Assembly (NCBI GenBank): GCA_021736705.1
Contig: JAIPFI010000008.1
Location: 1-40,069 of the forward strand
DNA: 40,069 bases
Direction of reading: 5' to 3'
DNA from: Methylococcaceae bacterium
GTDB lineage: Bacteria > Pseudomonadota > Gammaproteobacteria > Methylococcales > Methylomonadaceae
The notes under the pieces are model-generated. The model saw nothing but the letters and a program-made list of their open reading frames with translations, did not search any database and had not been told where the DNA came from. A program made the translations under genes and the position numbers. Positions within the stretch are counted from its first letter, which is position 1, and each line of letters starts with the position of its first letter. This document shows, one piece after another, positions 1 to 9,260 of the stretch.

Positions 1-475
1 AACCGCTTGCACTTTCAGTGCTTACTTTAGTTGTAGCTGTTCCTTTAGATTTTTTAGAGTACAAGAATCCAGCAACCCCCAAAACGACGATAGCAAATAG
101 TGGATTCATCGAAGGCTCTGCTTCTGCTCCTGTTGCGGCCTCAGCTGCGGCCTCTTCTTCTACTTTCTCTGTCCAAACAGCTAAAGTAATTGACTCATTA
201 TTTATATCTGCTTTTTTATGCTTATATTCTGTATCGTGATAAAGCACTTCTGGCTGAAAAGTAGCCGCTGGATAATTAGCATCCGGCTTTGTTTTCTCGC
301 CTAAAGATGCACTTGAGCTCTTCGCCGAAGAAGAACCTTCATGCTTATAGTCTGCATCCTGGAATAAAACTTTGGGTTGAAAATCCGATGCTGGATAGTC
401 ATTCCCCGCCATTACAAGAGGACTTGCAAGGAATAAGGCAGTAAATATGCCTTTTTTGATATTATTTTTTTTCAC
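1..475 (-). CDS. Partial secreted/membrane-anchored protein with two copies of a YPA-x-x-FQP-x-VL-x-x-D-x-x-YKH motif; runs off the left edge
   Basis: My reverse-strand translation from GTG at 475 (AGGTGA ribosome site just upstream) reads MKKNNIKKGIFTALFLASPLVMAGNDYPASDFQPKVLFQDADYKHEGSSSAKSSSASLGEKTKPDANYPAATFQPEVLYHDTEYKHKKADINNESITLAVWTEKVEEEAAAEAATGAEAEPSMNPLFAIVVLGVAGFLYSKKSKGTATTKVSTESASG. It has a signal peptide, two motif repeats, an acidic/Ala linker and one C-terminal hydrophobic helix. Absent from the supplied ORF track. Confidence 0.75.
   Translation of the reverse strand, partial: MKKNNIKKGIFTALFLASPLVMAGNDYPASDFQPKVLFQDADYKHEGSSSAKSSSASLGEKTKPDANYPAATFQPEVLYHDTEYKHKKADINNESITLAVWTEKVEEEAAAEAATGAEAEPSMNPLFAIVVLGVAGFLYSKKSKGTATTKVSTESASG
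218..403 (-). repeat. Two diverged ~20-aa repeats in the partial protein: NDYPASDFQPKVLFQDADYKH (341-403) and NYPAATFQPEVLYHDTEYKH (218-277)
   Basis: Direct comparison of the translated segments. Confidence 0.8.
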
Positions 476-582
476 GCAATTCACCTATATGTCGTAAGAA
501 ACGAAAGAAGCCACTGACGAAGTATAACCAATCAGTGACTCTTCGTAAATGAGAAGAAAAACCCCTCTATACGTTTTTTAGA

Positions 583-2568
583 CTATAAAACTTCTTTTAC
601 AGTTTTAACAACGTTTTCAACTGTGAAGCCGAAATGCTTCATCAATACATCGCCCGGCGCAGATTCACCAAATGTATCAATACCGACAACACCACCTTCT
701 AAGCCAACATATTTACGCCAGAAGTCAGTAACACCCGCTTCAATCGCAACACGTTTAACGCCAGGAATTAAGATACTATCTTTATATGCTTGATCTTGAC
801 GATCAAACACATTAGTAGATGGCATAGACACAACCCGAGCATTAATACCTTCAGCAGCAAGCGCTTCTTGAGCTTTAGCAGCTAAATCAACTTCAGAACC
901 TGTTGCGATTAAAATAATTTGTACATCACCTTTTGCTTCTGATAATACATATGCACCTTTGCGCATTGCAGCAAAATCAGCAACATCATGTTTACGCCCC
1001 GGAATACCTTGACGACTTAATACTAAGCTAGAGGGGCCATCTAAACGTTCAACAGCAGCAGTCCAAGCAACAGCAACCTCAACAGAATCCGCAGGACGCC
1101 ATACATCCATATTAGGGATATAACGCATTGCCGATGTATTTTCGATAGGTTGATGAGTAGGACCGTCTTCACCCTGACCGATAGAGTCATGAGTTAAAAC
1201 CGCAACCGTACGAATTTTCATCAATGCAGCCATGCGGAACGCACTTTTTGCATAATCAGAGAACATATGGAATGTTCCACCGAATGGCATTAAACCACCG
1301 TGTAGCGCCATACCATTCATGATGGCATACATGCCGAATTCACGCACACCGTAAGAGATGTAGTTACCAGGCTCTTTACCGCTCACGTGTTTAAAGCTTG
1401 AACAGCTTGTTAAGTTAGAACCGGTTAAATCAGCAGACCCACCCAAGAATTCAGGTAGTATCGGTGCTAAGGCAGCAATTGTTTTTTGTGATGATTGACG
1501 AGAAGCTAATGATTCCGCTTTTTCGTTAGTATCAGCAATCATTGCATCAGTTGCTGCTTTCCAGTTTGCTGGTAATTCTTTTGCCATACGGCGTTTGAAT
1601 TCTGCGGCTAATTCTGGAAATTCTTTTGCGTAGGCTGCAAATTTAGCATCCCAAGCAGATTCTTTTTCAGCACCTGCAGCTTTAGCATCCCAACCTGCAT
1701 AAACATCAGCAGGAATTTCAAAAGGAGCAGAAGTCCACCCTAACTCTTTACGAGTTAATGCAACTTCTTCGTCACCTAATGCAGCACCGTGACAGTCATG
1801 GCTTCCAGATTTATTTGGTGAACCGAAACCAATGATTGTTTTACAACAAATCATAGAAGGCTTATCTTTAACAGCTTTTGCTAGAACAATCGCTGCATTA
1901 ATTGCATCAGCATCATGTCCATCTACAGAGATAACGTGCCAACCGTAAGACTCAAAACGTCTAACGGTGTCATCTGTATACCAACCATCGATATGTCCAT
2001 CAATAGAGATATTGTTATCATCCCAGAAAGCAATTAAATTACCTAGACCCCATGTACCTGCTAAAGAGCAAGCTTCATGAGAAATACCTTCCATCAAACA
2101 ACCATCACCTAAAAATACATAAGTGTGGTGATCAACAATATCATGTCCAGGACGATTAAATTCGTTAGCTAATAACTTTTCAGCCATAGCAAAACCAACA
2201 CCATTAGTTATGCCTTGACCTAGAGGACCTGTGGTTGTTTCAATACCAGGCGCATAACCATACTCAGGGTGACCCGCACATTTTGAGTGTAATTGACGGA
2301 ATGTTTTTAATTCATCCATAGGCAGGTCGTAACCTGACAAATGCAATAATGAATAAATTAACATGGATCCATGACCATTCGATAATACGAAACGGTCGCG
2401 ATCCGACCATTCTGGATTCGCTGGATTATGTTTTAGGTGATCATTCCATAATACTTCGGCGATATCCGCCATACCCATAGGTGCACCAGGATGACCTGAT
2501 TTTGCTTTTTGAACAGCATCCATGCTTAAAGCGCGTATGGCGTTCGCAAGTTCTCTACGCGAAGACAT
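583..2568 (-). CDS. tkt: Transketolase
   Basis: 661 aa; [41 protein letters not shown] and [18 protein letters not shown] (TPP motif) typical of transketolase. Confidence 0.98.
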   Translation of the reverse strand: MSSRRELANAIRALSMDAVQKAKSGHPGAPMGMADIAEVLWNDHLKHNPANPEWSDRDRFVLSNGHGSMLIYSLLHLSGYDLPMDELKTFRQLHSKCAGHPEYGYAPGIETTTGPLGQGITNGVGFAMAEKLLANEFNRPGHDIVDHHTYVFLGDGCLMEGISHEACSLAGTWGLGNLIAFWDDNNISIDGHIDGWYTDDTVRRFESYGWHVISVDGHDADAINAAIVLAKAVKDKPSMICCKTIIGFGSPNKSGSHDCHGAALGDEEVALTRKELGWTSAPFEIPADVYAGWDAKAAGAEKESAWDAKFAAYAKEFPELAAEFKRRMAKELPANWKAATDAMIADTNEKAESLASRQSSQKTIAALAPILPEFLGGSADLTGSNLTSCSSFKHVSGKEPGNYISYGVREFGMYAIMNGMALHGGLMPFGGTFHMFSDYAKSAFRMAALMKIRTVAVLTHDSIGQGEDGPTHQPIENTSAMRYIPNMDVWRPADSVEVAVAWTAAVERLDGPSSLVLSRQGIPGRKHDVADFAAMRKGAYVLSEAKGDVQIILIATGSEVDLAAKAQEALAAEGINARVVSMPSTNVFDRQDQAYKDSILIPGVKRVAIEAGVTDFWRKYVGLEGGVVGIDTFGESAPGDVLMKHFGFTVENVVKTVKEVL

Positions 2569-2605
2569 ATTGTTCTCCAGAGTTTTTTTAAATTATTAAA
2601 CGAAA

Positions 2606-2634
2606 AATAGACATGGGATTTCTTCATGTCTATT
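2606..2634 (-). promoter_or_regulatory. Perfect 10-bp inverted repeat (AATAGACATG-N9-CATGTCTATT) followed by a T run on the minus strand, in the tkt leader; attenuator/terminator-like or operator
   Basis: Read from sequence; minus strand AATAGACATGAAGAAATCCCATGTCTATTTTTCG, 38 nt before the tkt ATG. Confidence 0.55.
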
Positions 2635-2655
2635 CTATAAATTCTATCTAGCAAC

Positions 2656-2691
2656 AAAAAAAACGAGCAGCAAAGCCACTCGTTTTTTTTT
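2656..2691 (-). terminator. Rho-independent terminator after phi
   Basis: A8-CGAGCAGC-AAA-GCCACTCG-T9 (plus-strand view), abutting the phi stop codon. Confidence 0.85.
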
Positions 2692-2692
2692 G

Positions 2693-3226
2693 CTATTCCA
2701 TGTTAGCGTGTCTTTCTCTCATTATTTCTTCTGGAATACCTTTCTCATGAATAATATGAGAAATAGTTGATTCCAAAAATAACAATGTTGACAATTCAAA
2801 TACAGTTCCCATTGGCATCCCTTTTACTTTGGCATACATTTCAGGAGTACCAATCTGGAACACACCATCAGCTAAATCGCCGATAGTTGAATCGCTTTTT
2901 GCAGAGATCAACATAATATCAGCGCCAACATCTTTCGCTTTCTTTGTAAAGGCAATTAATTGCTCAGTCTCACCAGAGCCTGAAATAATAATTAATAAAT
3001 CACCTTGTTTAATGCTTGGCGTAACAATTTCACCTACAACACTAACATTGTAACCACTGTGCACTAATCTCATGGCAAAAAAGTTACCTACAAGCTTAGA
3101 ACGACCAGCACCCGCTAGAAAAATACGATTTGCTTTATCAAGCATCGCCGTCAACTTCTCATCATACGAATCATCAGTTGCAGCCAAAATACTTGTTAAT
3201 TTATCTACGACAAGTTGTTGATGCAT
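2693..3226 (-). CDS. hxlB: 6-phospho-3-hexuloisomerase (RuMP pathway, SIS domain)
   Basis: 177 aa SIS protein (AGAGRSKLVGNFFAMRLVHSGYNVSVVGE...) immediately downstream of hexulose-6-phosphate synthase. Confidence 0.95.
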   Translation of the reverse strand: MHQQLVVDKLTSILAATDDSYDEKLTAMLDKANRIFLAGAGRSKLVGNFFAMRLVHSGYNVSVVGEIVTPSIKQGDLLIIISGSGETEQLIAFTKKAKDVGADIMLISAKSDSTIGDLADGVFQIGTPEMYAKVKGMPMGTVFELSTLLFLESTISHIIHEKGIPEEIMRERHANME

Positions 3227-3237
3227 AATATTAACCC

Positions 3238-3879
3238 TTATGCAGCGTCAACTAATTCACGAATTTCACGAGCCGCTTCAGCAGGAGATGCTGCACCGTA
3301 AATAGCCGCACCAACAACAATAATGTCTGCACCAGCACGAACTACGTCTTGAACTGTTGCTTGGTTAATACCACCAGCAACAGAAATACGGACGTTTAGA
3401 CCTAAATCAGCAATTAACGCCAAGTCATTGAAAGGTGTGTGACCTGCCGCTTGCGCATCAAGACCTGTGTGTACACCAACAATTTGTGCGCCAGCTTCTA
3501 CAGTTGCACGTGCAACAGCGGCTTTATCATCAACATTGATTAAATCAATTTGAGCTTCTGCGCCATAAGCGTTTGCAGCAGCAATAACACCTTTACAAGT
3601 TGCTAAACCTGAAACACCCAATACTGTACAGATATCTGCACCAGCTGCATAAAAAGGAGTTGCTTCATATTCGCCAGCATCCATTGTTTTAAGATCAACT
3701 AATAACAATTTGTTTGGAAATCTAGCTTTTAATTCTTTTACTAAGTTAATACCATTGTGCTTGATACATGGTGTACCGATTTCGAAGATATCAATTGATT
3801 CAGCTACTTGCTCAGCAAGTGCGATAGTTGCGTCGAAATCTAAAGAATCTAATGCCATTTGAATTAATGGTGTTGCCAT
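3238..3879 (-). CDS. hxlA: 3-hexulose-6-phosphate synthase (RuMP pathway)
   Basis: 213 aa; MATPLIQMALDSLDFDATIALAEQVAESIDIFEIGTPCIKHNGINLVKELKARFPNKLLLVDLKTMDAGEYEA, OMPDC-superfamily HPS signature. Confidence 0.97.
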   Translation of the reverse strand: MATPLIQMALDSLDFDATIALAEQVAESIDIFEIGTPCIKHNGINLVKELKARFPNKLLLVDLKTMDAGEYEATPFYAAGADICTVLGVSGLATCKGVIAAANAYGAEAQIDLINVDDKAAVARATVEAGAQIVGVHTGLDAQAAGHTPFNDLALIADLGLNVRISVAGGINQATVQDVVRAGADIIVVGAAIYGAASPAEAAREIRELVDAA

Positions 3880-3939
3880 GTTATGTACTCCGATTTAGTT
3901 ATAATTTTATTACATACTTTTATTTTTATGCGAACAGAA

Positions 3940-3968
3940 CTTTAAATCAGAAAGCAGGCTTATGTCAA
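3940..3968 (-). promoter_or_regulatory. Putative sigma70 promoter of hps-phi
   Basis: Minus strand TTGACA (3963-3968) - 17 nt - TTAAAG (3940-3945); would leave a ~55-nt 5' UTR. Confidence 0.5.
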
Positions 3969-4170
3969 ATCATAATCTGTCAGTTAAACCATTAAAAACC
4001 TTCTGCTTATTCTATTCGTTCCCTACTTTAAGCTTCGCTTAATTCTATAATTGTGCAATCTATTTTACATACATCCCTTAATTAACAATGACTAACCCTT
4101 CTTTTTTGAAGCAGTTTATTAATTTTTAGTAAAATCTCTTAAACACTAAAAAAAGAAATTATCCCTTTCT

Positions 4171-4767
4171 TTAATTCTTTTTATCCGCATAGGCTATATA
4201 CTCAAAAACAGCGACAATTTTACTAACACCAGCAACATTTTGTACTGCTTCTGCTGCGGCTATTCCCTCTTCCTCATGCATGAGCCCCATCAAATACACA
4301 ACTTTATTTTCCGTAATCACTTTAACGCGCGCCGCATCAAACCTCGCCCCCTTTTTTACTTCAGCTGCTAACGCATCTTTAACTTTGAGCGTGATTAATG
4401 CATCATTACTGCGCGCCTGCATAGTCGATACAGGGGCAAGTACCATTTCATTATGAACCAGTTTTACACCAGAAATAACACGTATATTGGCAATTATTTT
4501 TTCTCGTATAGCCTCAGACTCTGCCTCGCCTGTTATTAACACTTTACCATTATAAGAACTGACATTATAGTGCGCATGCTCTTTCACATCTTCTAAAGCA
4601 TGTAACTCTATGAACGCAGTATCTTCAATGCTCTCATCTAAGGTAATAACAGCACTACTTCGCCCATCATGCAAGAGAGCAAACTCTGTTAACTCAGTCC
4701 GGTGATGAGCTTGACCACTACAGCCTGCCAAACTAAAAATAAATAACAACGCGAAACTTAATTTCAT
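4171..4767 (-). CDS. dolP: BON-domain outer-membrane lipoprotein, DolP/YraP family
   Basis: Lipobox LAGC at the N-terminus; two BON-like segments (VKVITENKVVYLMGLMHEEEGIAAAEAVQNVAGVSKIV); conserved position next to diaA. Confidence 0.88.
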   Translation of the reverse strand: MKLSFALLFIFSLAGCSGQAHHRTELTEFALLHDGRSSAVITLDESIEDTAFIELHALEDVKEHAHYNVSSYNGKVLITGEAESEAIREKIIANIRVISGVKLVHNEMVLAPVSTMQARSNDALITLKVKDALAAEVKKGARFDAARVKVITENKVVYLMGLMHEEEGIAAAEAVQNVAGVSKIVAVFEYIAYADKKN

Positions 4768-5360
4768 AACAATTGATTACCAAATAACTGTGTATCGATC
4801 AAATCACACAAACAATGTGTAATTAAAAGATGAGATTCATGAATTCTTACCGCAGACTGACTAGGCACACAAAGGCATACATCGGACTCATGCAATAAAG
4901 CAGACAACGATCCCTCATTTTCCCCGTTAAGCAATATTACCGTCATTTTTTTATCATGCGCCGCATTAATTAACTTCACCAGATTTAGGCTACTTTCTTC
5001 CGTAATATAAAGCAATAACACATCAGATGCCTGCCCTAATGCTCGTAATTGCTTAGCAAAAACATCATCATAATGTTGAGTGCTTGCGATTGCCGTGATC
5101 ATTTGCACATCATTTACCAACGAGATTGCAGGTAATGACGGCCTTTCTCGCTCATATCGATTAACCATTATGGCTGCAAAATGCTGAGCATTTGCAACCG
5201 ATGCACCATTACCACAACTCAATACTTTTTTATCTGCCAATAAAGCATTAACAATTTGCTGTGCAGCAAATTCGATTAACTCGGCCAATTCACTCAAGAT
5301 AAGTTGTTGTGTTTGAATACTTTCTGTAATTTGATGACTTATATTTGCTTGCAGACTCAT
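4764..5360 (-). CDS. diaA: DiaA/GmhA-type SIS protein, probable DnaA initiator-associating protein DiaA
   Basis: SCGNGASVANAQHFAAIMVNRYERERPSLPAISL; yraN-diaA-dolP gene order. Confidence 0.85.
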   Translation of the reverse strand: MSLQANISHQITESIQTQQLILSELAELIEFAAQQIVNALLADKKVLSCGNGASVANAQHFAAIMVNRYERERPSLPAISLVNDVQMITAIASTQHYDDVFAKQLRALGQASDVLLLYITEESSLNLVKLINAAHDKKMTVILLNGENEGSLSALLHESDVCLCVPSQSAVRIHESHLLITHCLCDLIDTQLFGNQLL

Positions 5361-5363
5361 ATT

Positions 5364-5714
5364 TTAAAACGCATTTTTTACCCATTGAGGAGAAGTATCT
5401 CCTGTTATTGCTACAACATCAAACCTAATTGGCTGATCAACTTTTTTTGCCACAATATAATGCTTAGTCGCTGCTATAATTCGTGCTTGCTTAGTCGAAG
5501 TAACACTCTCCAACGCACTACCGTAACGCACATTTTTTCGATACCTTACTTCAACAACGACTAAAACACCCTTTTCATCCATAAGTAAATCTAACTCCCC
5601 CCATTTACACCAGTAATTACGCGCCACCAAAGTTTGCCCTTGCTGCAAAAGAAAGCTCAAAGCCCGATCTTCATAAAGACCTCCTTTTTCTATTGAACTT
5701 ATTTTAGTACGCAC
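5364..5714 (-). CDS. yraN: YraN family protein (UPF0102, endonuclease-like)
   Basis: GGLYEDRALSFLLQQGQTLVARNYWCKWGELDLLMDEKGVLVVVEVRYRKN. Confidence 0.93.
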   Translation of the reverse strand: MRTKISSIEKGGLYEDRALSFLLQQGQTLVARNYWCKWGELDLLMDEKGVLVVVEVRYRKNVRYGSALESVTSTKQARIIAATKHYIVAKKVDQPIRFDVVAITGDTSPQWVKNAF

Positions 5715-7674
5715 TTGTCTCTTCTTCCGAATTTAAAGTCGGGAACTCTTTCTCTAACAAAGTTTTTGATGTGACATCCTCAAAGCCTGAAGACATATTT
5801 TCTACCGTATCAATTAACATTACCTCACCTTGTTTAAATTTCGCACATATCAATCGACGCTCGATTCGATTAGCTGCATTTAATGACAAACTTCCTGTAG
5901 CACCTTGGTAGTCTATCGAGTCCAGCGTATTTAAGTATGGAACCAAATTATATGCATCAATACCAAACGCTATTAAGCTTAAAAAGCTATCTGGAAATTG
6001 TTGCCATGTCTGTTGCAACGTGCGCATATCTAAGTCACCGTGATAAGCTTGCTCAAATAACCAAGGAATACTACAGAAACGAACACCTTCCAAATCAATA
6101 TCTTGTTTTGGCGCAGCCTGTCCGCTATAAATTCTTGACAATCCGTACACAGGGATAGACCCAGCACGATTATGATAAAACTGCGGATTAATTAAACGCG
6201 CCACTTTGCTGGGCGCAACCATGAAGATAACATCAACATCTTGTCGCCGAGACGGATTAGATTCAATATTAGCAACAATTTTAGACAGCATCTGAATACG
6301 ATACTGACTTTCATTTATATTTAACAACTGTTTAACTGGAAAACTAAAATCCTTCGCGCTCGAATCAAAATGTTGAACTGCCAACACATGTCCGTCTAAA
6401 TCACGCCATGCATTTTCAAAATAGGCCGTTAAACGCTTGCCATCTGTCGTATTTGGGGCAAGGATAATGGCATTTTTATGTCCTTCAGAGCGTGCTTGAT
6501 TAGCCGCCTGTCGCACCTCATCAAGAGGACTTAAAGCAAATTGATATAAATTCGCCTTAGATAACCCTTCCACATAGTTTAATGCTAAAACAGGCACCGA
6601 AAGAGCCACACTCTGAGCCAATTGACGTATCAATTGCTTATTAAGTGGCCCTATAATTAACTGCGCCCCGCCCGCAACAGCCTCTTGATAAAGCGCTACA
6701 ATGTCTTTACTTTGAGTATCATAAAATTGCAAATTAGGGTGTTGCGCATCATGCTCGTGTTGATTATAAGCCGCCATAAGACCTTCTTTGATAGCTTGTG
6801 CGTGCGTAGCATAAGGCCCTGATTCCGGTAAAAAAACTGCAATTTCGTTAATATCATCAAGACTCACTGTAGCGGTTTCAGTAACAATAGTAGCTGAGTT
6901 ATCGGAAACAGCAAAATAACCTGATGCAATCAGTAATTGACCGGGGTGCTGAGGATACTCCTTCATCCACCCATCTAATGCCAAATTAAATCCTGACGAG
7001 CCTTTATTAAATTTTCGCATAATGCTAGCCAGCTCAAGCCAGCCAGAATAAATATCATAGCGCTGCAAACTTAACTGGCGCTCCAGCACATCAGGCGGCA
7101 ATAAACCCAGCACCTCTAAAATGGATATATTATTTTGCATTTTTTCAATGCCAAGAAAATAAGTATCCAAAATAATTCGCTCGCGTACACTAGCCTCTAG
7201 CTGACCCGTTAATGTAAAAGCAAACGCGCGCGCACTTCGATACTCAAGCTGTGCATCTCTAGTCAATGCAGAAGGCTGAATTAACTGTAGCCGATTAACC
7301 GCTAGCTCTGCATTGCCTGCATTTAAATATATTTGTGCATAGAGTAAATATAACTGATTGCGCTGAGCTAAATTCAATTCGGCAGGCTTAATTAAATCCG
7401 CAAACATTTCTGACTGCTCATCAAAACCAATTTTAAATAAAGCGTGCGCGGCTCGTAATCGAAAAACACTTTGTTGCACAGACGGGCGTTCCGCTAACTT
7501 TTGATATAACGTAGCGGCCTGTTCATATTCCCCTAAAGAGTACAGTTTGTCGGCTTGCCGTGCTATGCTATTTTGCGGCTCAGTGGTTAGCAATCTATCC
7601 CCTCTAGTTTGAGATGTACAACTGACCATTAAGAGCATACATAGAAACAGGCTCAGATCAATATATCGCTTCAT
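5704..7674 (-). CDS. lpoA: Penicillin-binding protein activator LpoA
   Basis: 656-aa lipoprotein (MVSCTSQ) with TPR-like N-terminal half and periplasmic-binding-like C-terminal half (VAVFLPESGPYATHAQAIKEGLMAAYN); adjacent to yraN and divergent rsmI. Confidence 0.92.
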   Translation of the reverse strand: MKRYIDLSLFLCMLLMVSCTSQTRGDRLLTTEPQNSIARQADKLYSLGEYEQAATLYQKLAERPSVQQSVFRLRAAHALFKIGFDEQSEMFADLIKPAELNLAQRNQLYLLYAQIYLNAGNAELAVNRLQLIQPSALTRDAQLEYRSARAFAFTLTGQLEASVRERIILDTYFLGIEKMQNNISILEVLGLLPPDVLERQLSLQRYDIYSGWLELASIMRKFNKGSSGFNLALDGWMKEYPQHPGQLLIASGYFAVSDNSATIVTETATVSLDDINEIAVFLPESGPYATHAQAIKEGLMAAYNQHEHDAQHPNLQFYDTQSKDIVALYQEAVAGGAQLIIGPLNKQLIRQLAQSVALSVPVLALNYVEGLSKANLYQFALSPLDEVRQAANQARSEGHKNAIILAPNTTDGKRLTAYFENAWRDLDGHVLAVQHFDSSAKDFSFPVKQLLNINESQYRIQMLSKIVANIESNPSRRQDVDVIFMVAPSKVARLINPQFYHNRAGSIPVYGLSRIYSGQAAPKQDIDLEGVRFCSIPWLFEQAYHGDLDMRTLQQTWQQFPDSFLSLIAFGIDAYNLVPYLNTLDSIDYQGATGSLSLNAANRIERRLICAKFKQGEVMLIDTVENMSSGFEDVTSKTLLEKEFPTLNSEEETSAY

Positions 7675-7831
7675 AAATAACTCGCCTAATAATATCCCTG
7701 ATATACACCGTCATTACCACCTGCTATCTTTATCAAGTAAAAACTATAGATAATCTGCTCCATTTTTGAAACCAAATACTAGAGTAATGATACTATAAAG
7801 TTATCTTTCACTTATACTCTAGGACTTTAAA

Positions 7832-8692
7832 ATGCCCGATCAATATGGCACGTTATATGTTGTCGCAACCCCTATTGGTAATTTAGCTGACTTTAGCTTA
7901 AGAGCAATCGAAACACTAAACCAAGTTGACCTTATCTGCGCAGAAGATACCCGACACGCTCGGACATTATTGCAACACCACGGCATTACAACACATTGCA
8001 TCGCACTCCATCAACACAATGAAGACCATGCTGCCCAAGGAATAATCGCGAAAATCCAGCAAGGTATGTCCATCGCCATCATTTCCGATGCAGGTACACC
8101 TTTAATTAGCGACCCTGGCATGCCTTTAGTTGCTTTAGCCCATGCATCCAATATCAAGGTATCACCTATACCCGGAGCTTGCGCGTTAATCGCTGCACTA
8201 TCAGCTTCCGGTCTCCCTGTTACCCAATTTTCTTTTCTGGGGTTTATACCGAGAACTTCCAGCGCACGCCGCCATTTATTTAATGAGAAAAAGAACAACA
8301 CAGAAACGTGGGTATTTTATGAATCATGCCACCGCATTGCCGACTGCATAACCGATTTAGCAAGCGTGCTACCAGCTGATCGCATCATCGCTGTTGGACG
8401 CGAAATAACCAAAATGCACGAAACCATTATAAAATCGACTTTACAAGACATGCTCGCGCTTATCGAAGCAGACAGTAACATGAGGCGCGGTGAGTTTGTA
8501 GTCATGATAACCGGTGCTGTTATTGATAAAAAGGAAGAAGAATTAACTGAACAACAACTAAAAACACTTAAAGCTCTACTGCAAGAATGCTCCATAAAAA
8601 CAGCCGTCAATTTGGCCGTAGAAATCACTGGGGTTCGTAAAAAACTACTCTATCAAACAGCCTTAGAATTATCATCAGACAATCAAAAATAA
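7832..8692 (+). CDS. rsmI: 16S rRNA (cytidine1402-2'-O)-methyltransferase
   Basis: GTLYVVATPIGNLADFSLRAIETLNQVDLICAEDTRHARTLL and SDAGTPLISDPG. Confidence 0.97.
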   Translation: MPDQYGTLYVVATPIGNLADFSLRAIETLNQVDLICAEDTRHARTLLQHHGITTHCIALHQHNEDHAAQGIIAKIQQGMSIAIISDAGTPLISDPGMPLVALAHASNIKVSPIPGACALIAALSASGLPVTQFSFLGFIPRTSSARRHLFNEKKNNTETWVFYESCHRIADCITDLASVLPADRIIAVGREITKMHETIIKSTLQDMLALIEADSNMRRGEFVVMITGAVIDKKEEELTEQQLKTLKALLQECSIKTAVNLAVEITGVRKKLLYQTALELSSDNQK

Positions 8693-8712
8693 CGACTTCG
8701 TCTCAATTCAGC

Positions 8713-8718
8713 TATAAT
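8713..8718 (+). promoter_or_regulatory. -10 element (TATAAT) of rnpB
   Basis: Perfect TATAAT 7 nt before the predicted RNA 5' end. Confidence 0.55.
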
Positions 8719-8724
8719 AAACCC

Positions 8725-9081
8725 AGAGTTGGTCAGGCAGTCGCTTTTTTACTTTGCAATACAAGTAAAACAGAGGAAAGTCCGGGCTCCAAAGGGCAAG
8801 GTACCAGATAACTCCTGGGGGGCGTGAGCCTACGGAAAGTGCAGCAGAAAATAAACCGCCTGACTCTTAGGAGTTAGGTAAGGGTGAAATGGTGCGGTAA
8901 GAGCGCACCGCGTGACTGGTAACAGAAGCGGCATGGTAAACCCTACCTGGAGCAAGATCAAATAGAGGAGCTGACTCGTGGCCCGCGGGGCTCCTGGGTA
9001 GATTGCTTGAGCCATAAGGTGACTTATGGCCTAGATGAATGACTGTCCTCGACAAAACCCGGCTTATCGACCAACTCTACT
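8725..9081 (+). ncRNA. rnpB: RNase P RNA, class A
   Basis: Conserved GAGGAAAGTCCGGGCTCC, AACAGAAGCGGCATGGTAAACCC and ACAAAACCCGGCTTAT; terminal P1 pairing AGAGTTGGT (8725-8733) with ACCAACTCT (9070-9078). Confidence 0.96.
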
Positions 9082-9260
9082 TTTTATAGGATCGAAATAA
9101 ATAAAACCCTTATACCGTTTATCTTTAATTGATTGATAGACACAGGAAAGCACTTAAAATGATTATTCTAGCAATAGTAAGTTTATAAGCACTAAAGTCC
9201 AAAATTTTGACTTATTCCTGCCTCTAAAACCTCTTTAATTAGCCAAGACACTCATTGCCT

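Noticed and set aside
18-239. 73-aa plus-strand ORF at the left edge
   Set aside because: Antisense to the well-supported minus-strand secreted protein (1-475); low-complexity Ala/Ser product is a mirror of that gene.
4028-4042. Small hairpin TTAAGC-TTC-GCTTAA upstream of hps
   Set aside because: A 6-bp stem in a very AT-rich gap, with no supporting context.
7779-7822. Inverted repeat CTAGAGTA-N28-TACTCTAG upstream of rsmI
   Set aside because: Short arms with a long spacer; could be an operator but is within chance expectation.
8830-9055. Minus-strand ORFs of 61 and 62 aa
   Set aside because: They lie entirely inside the RNase P RNA gene.
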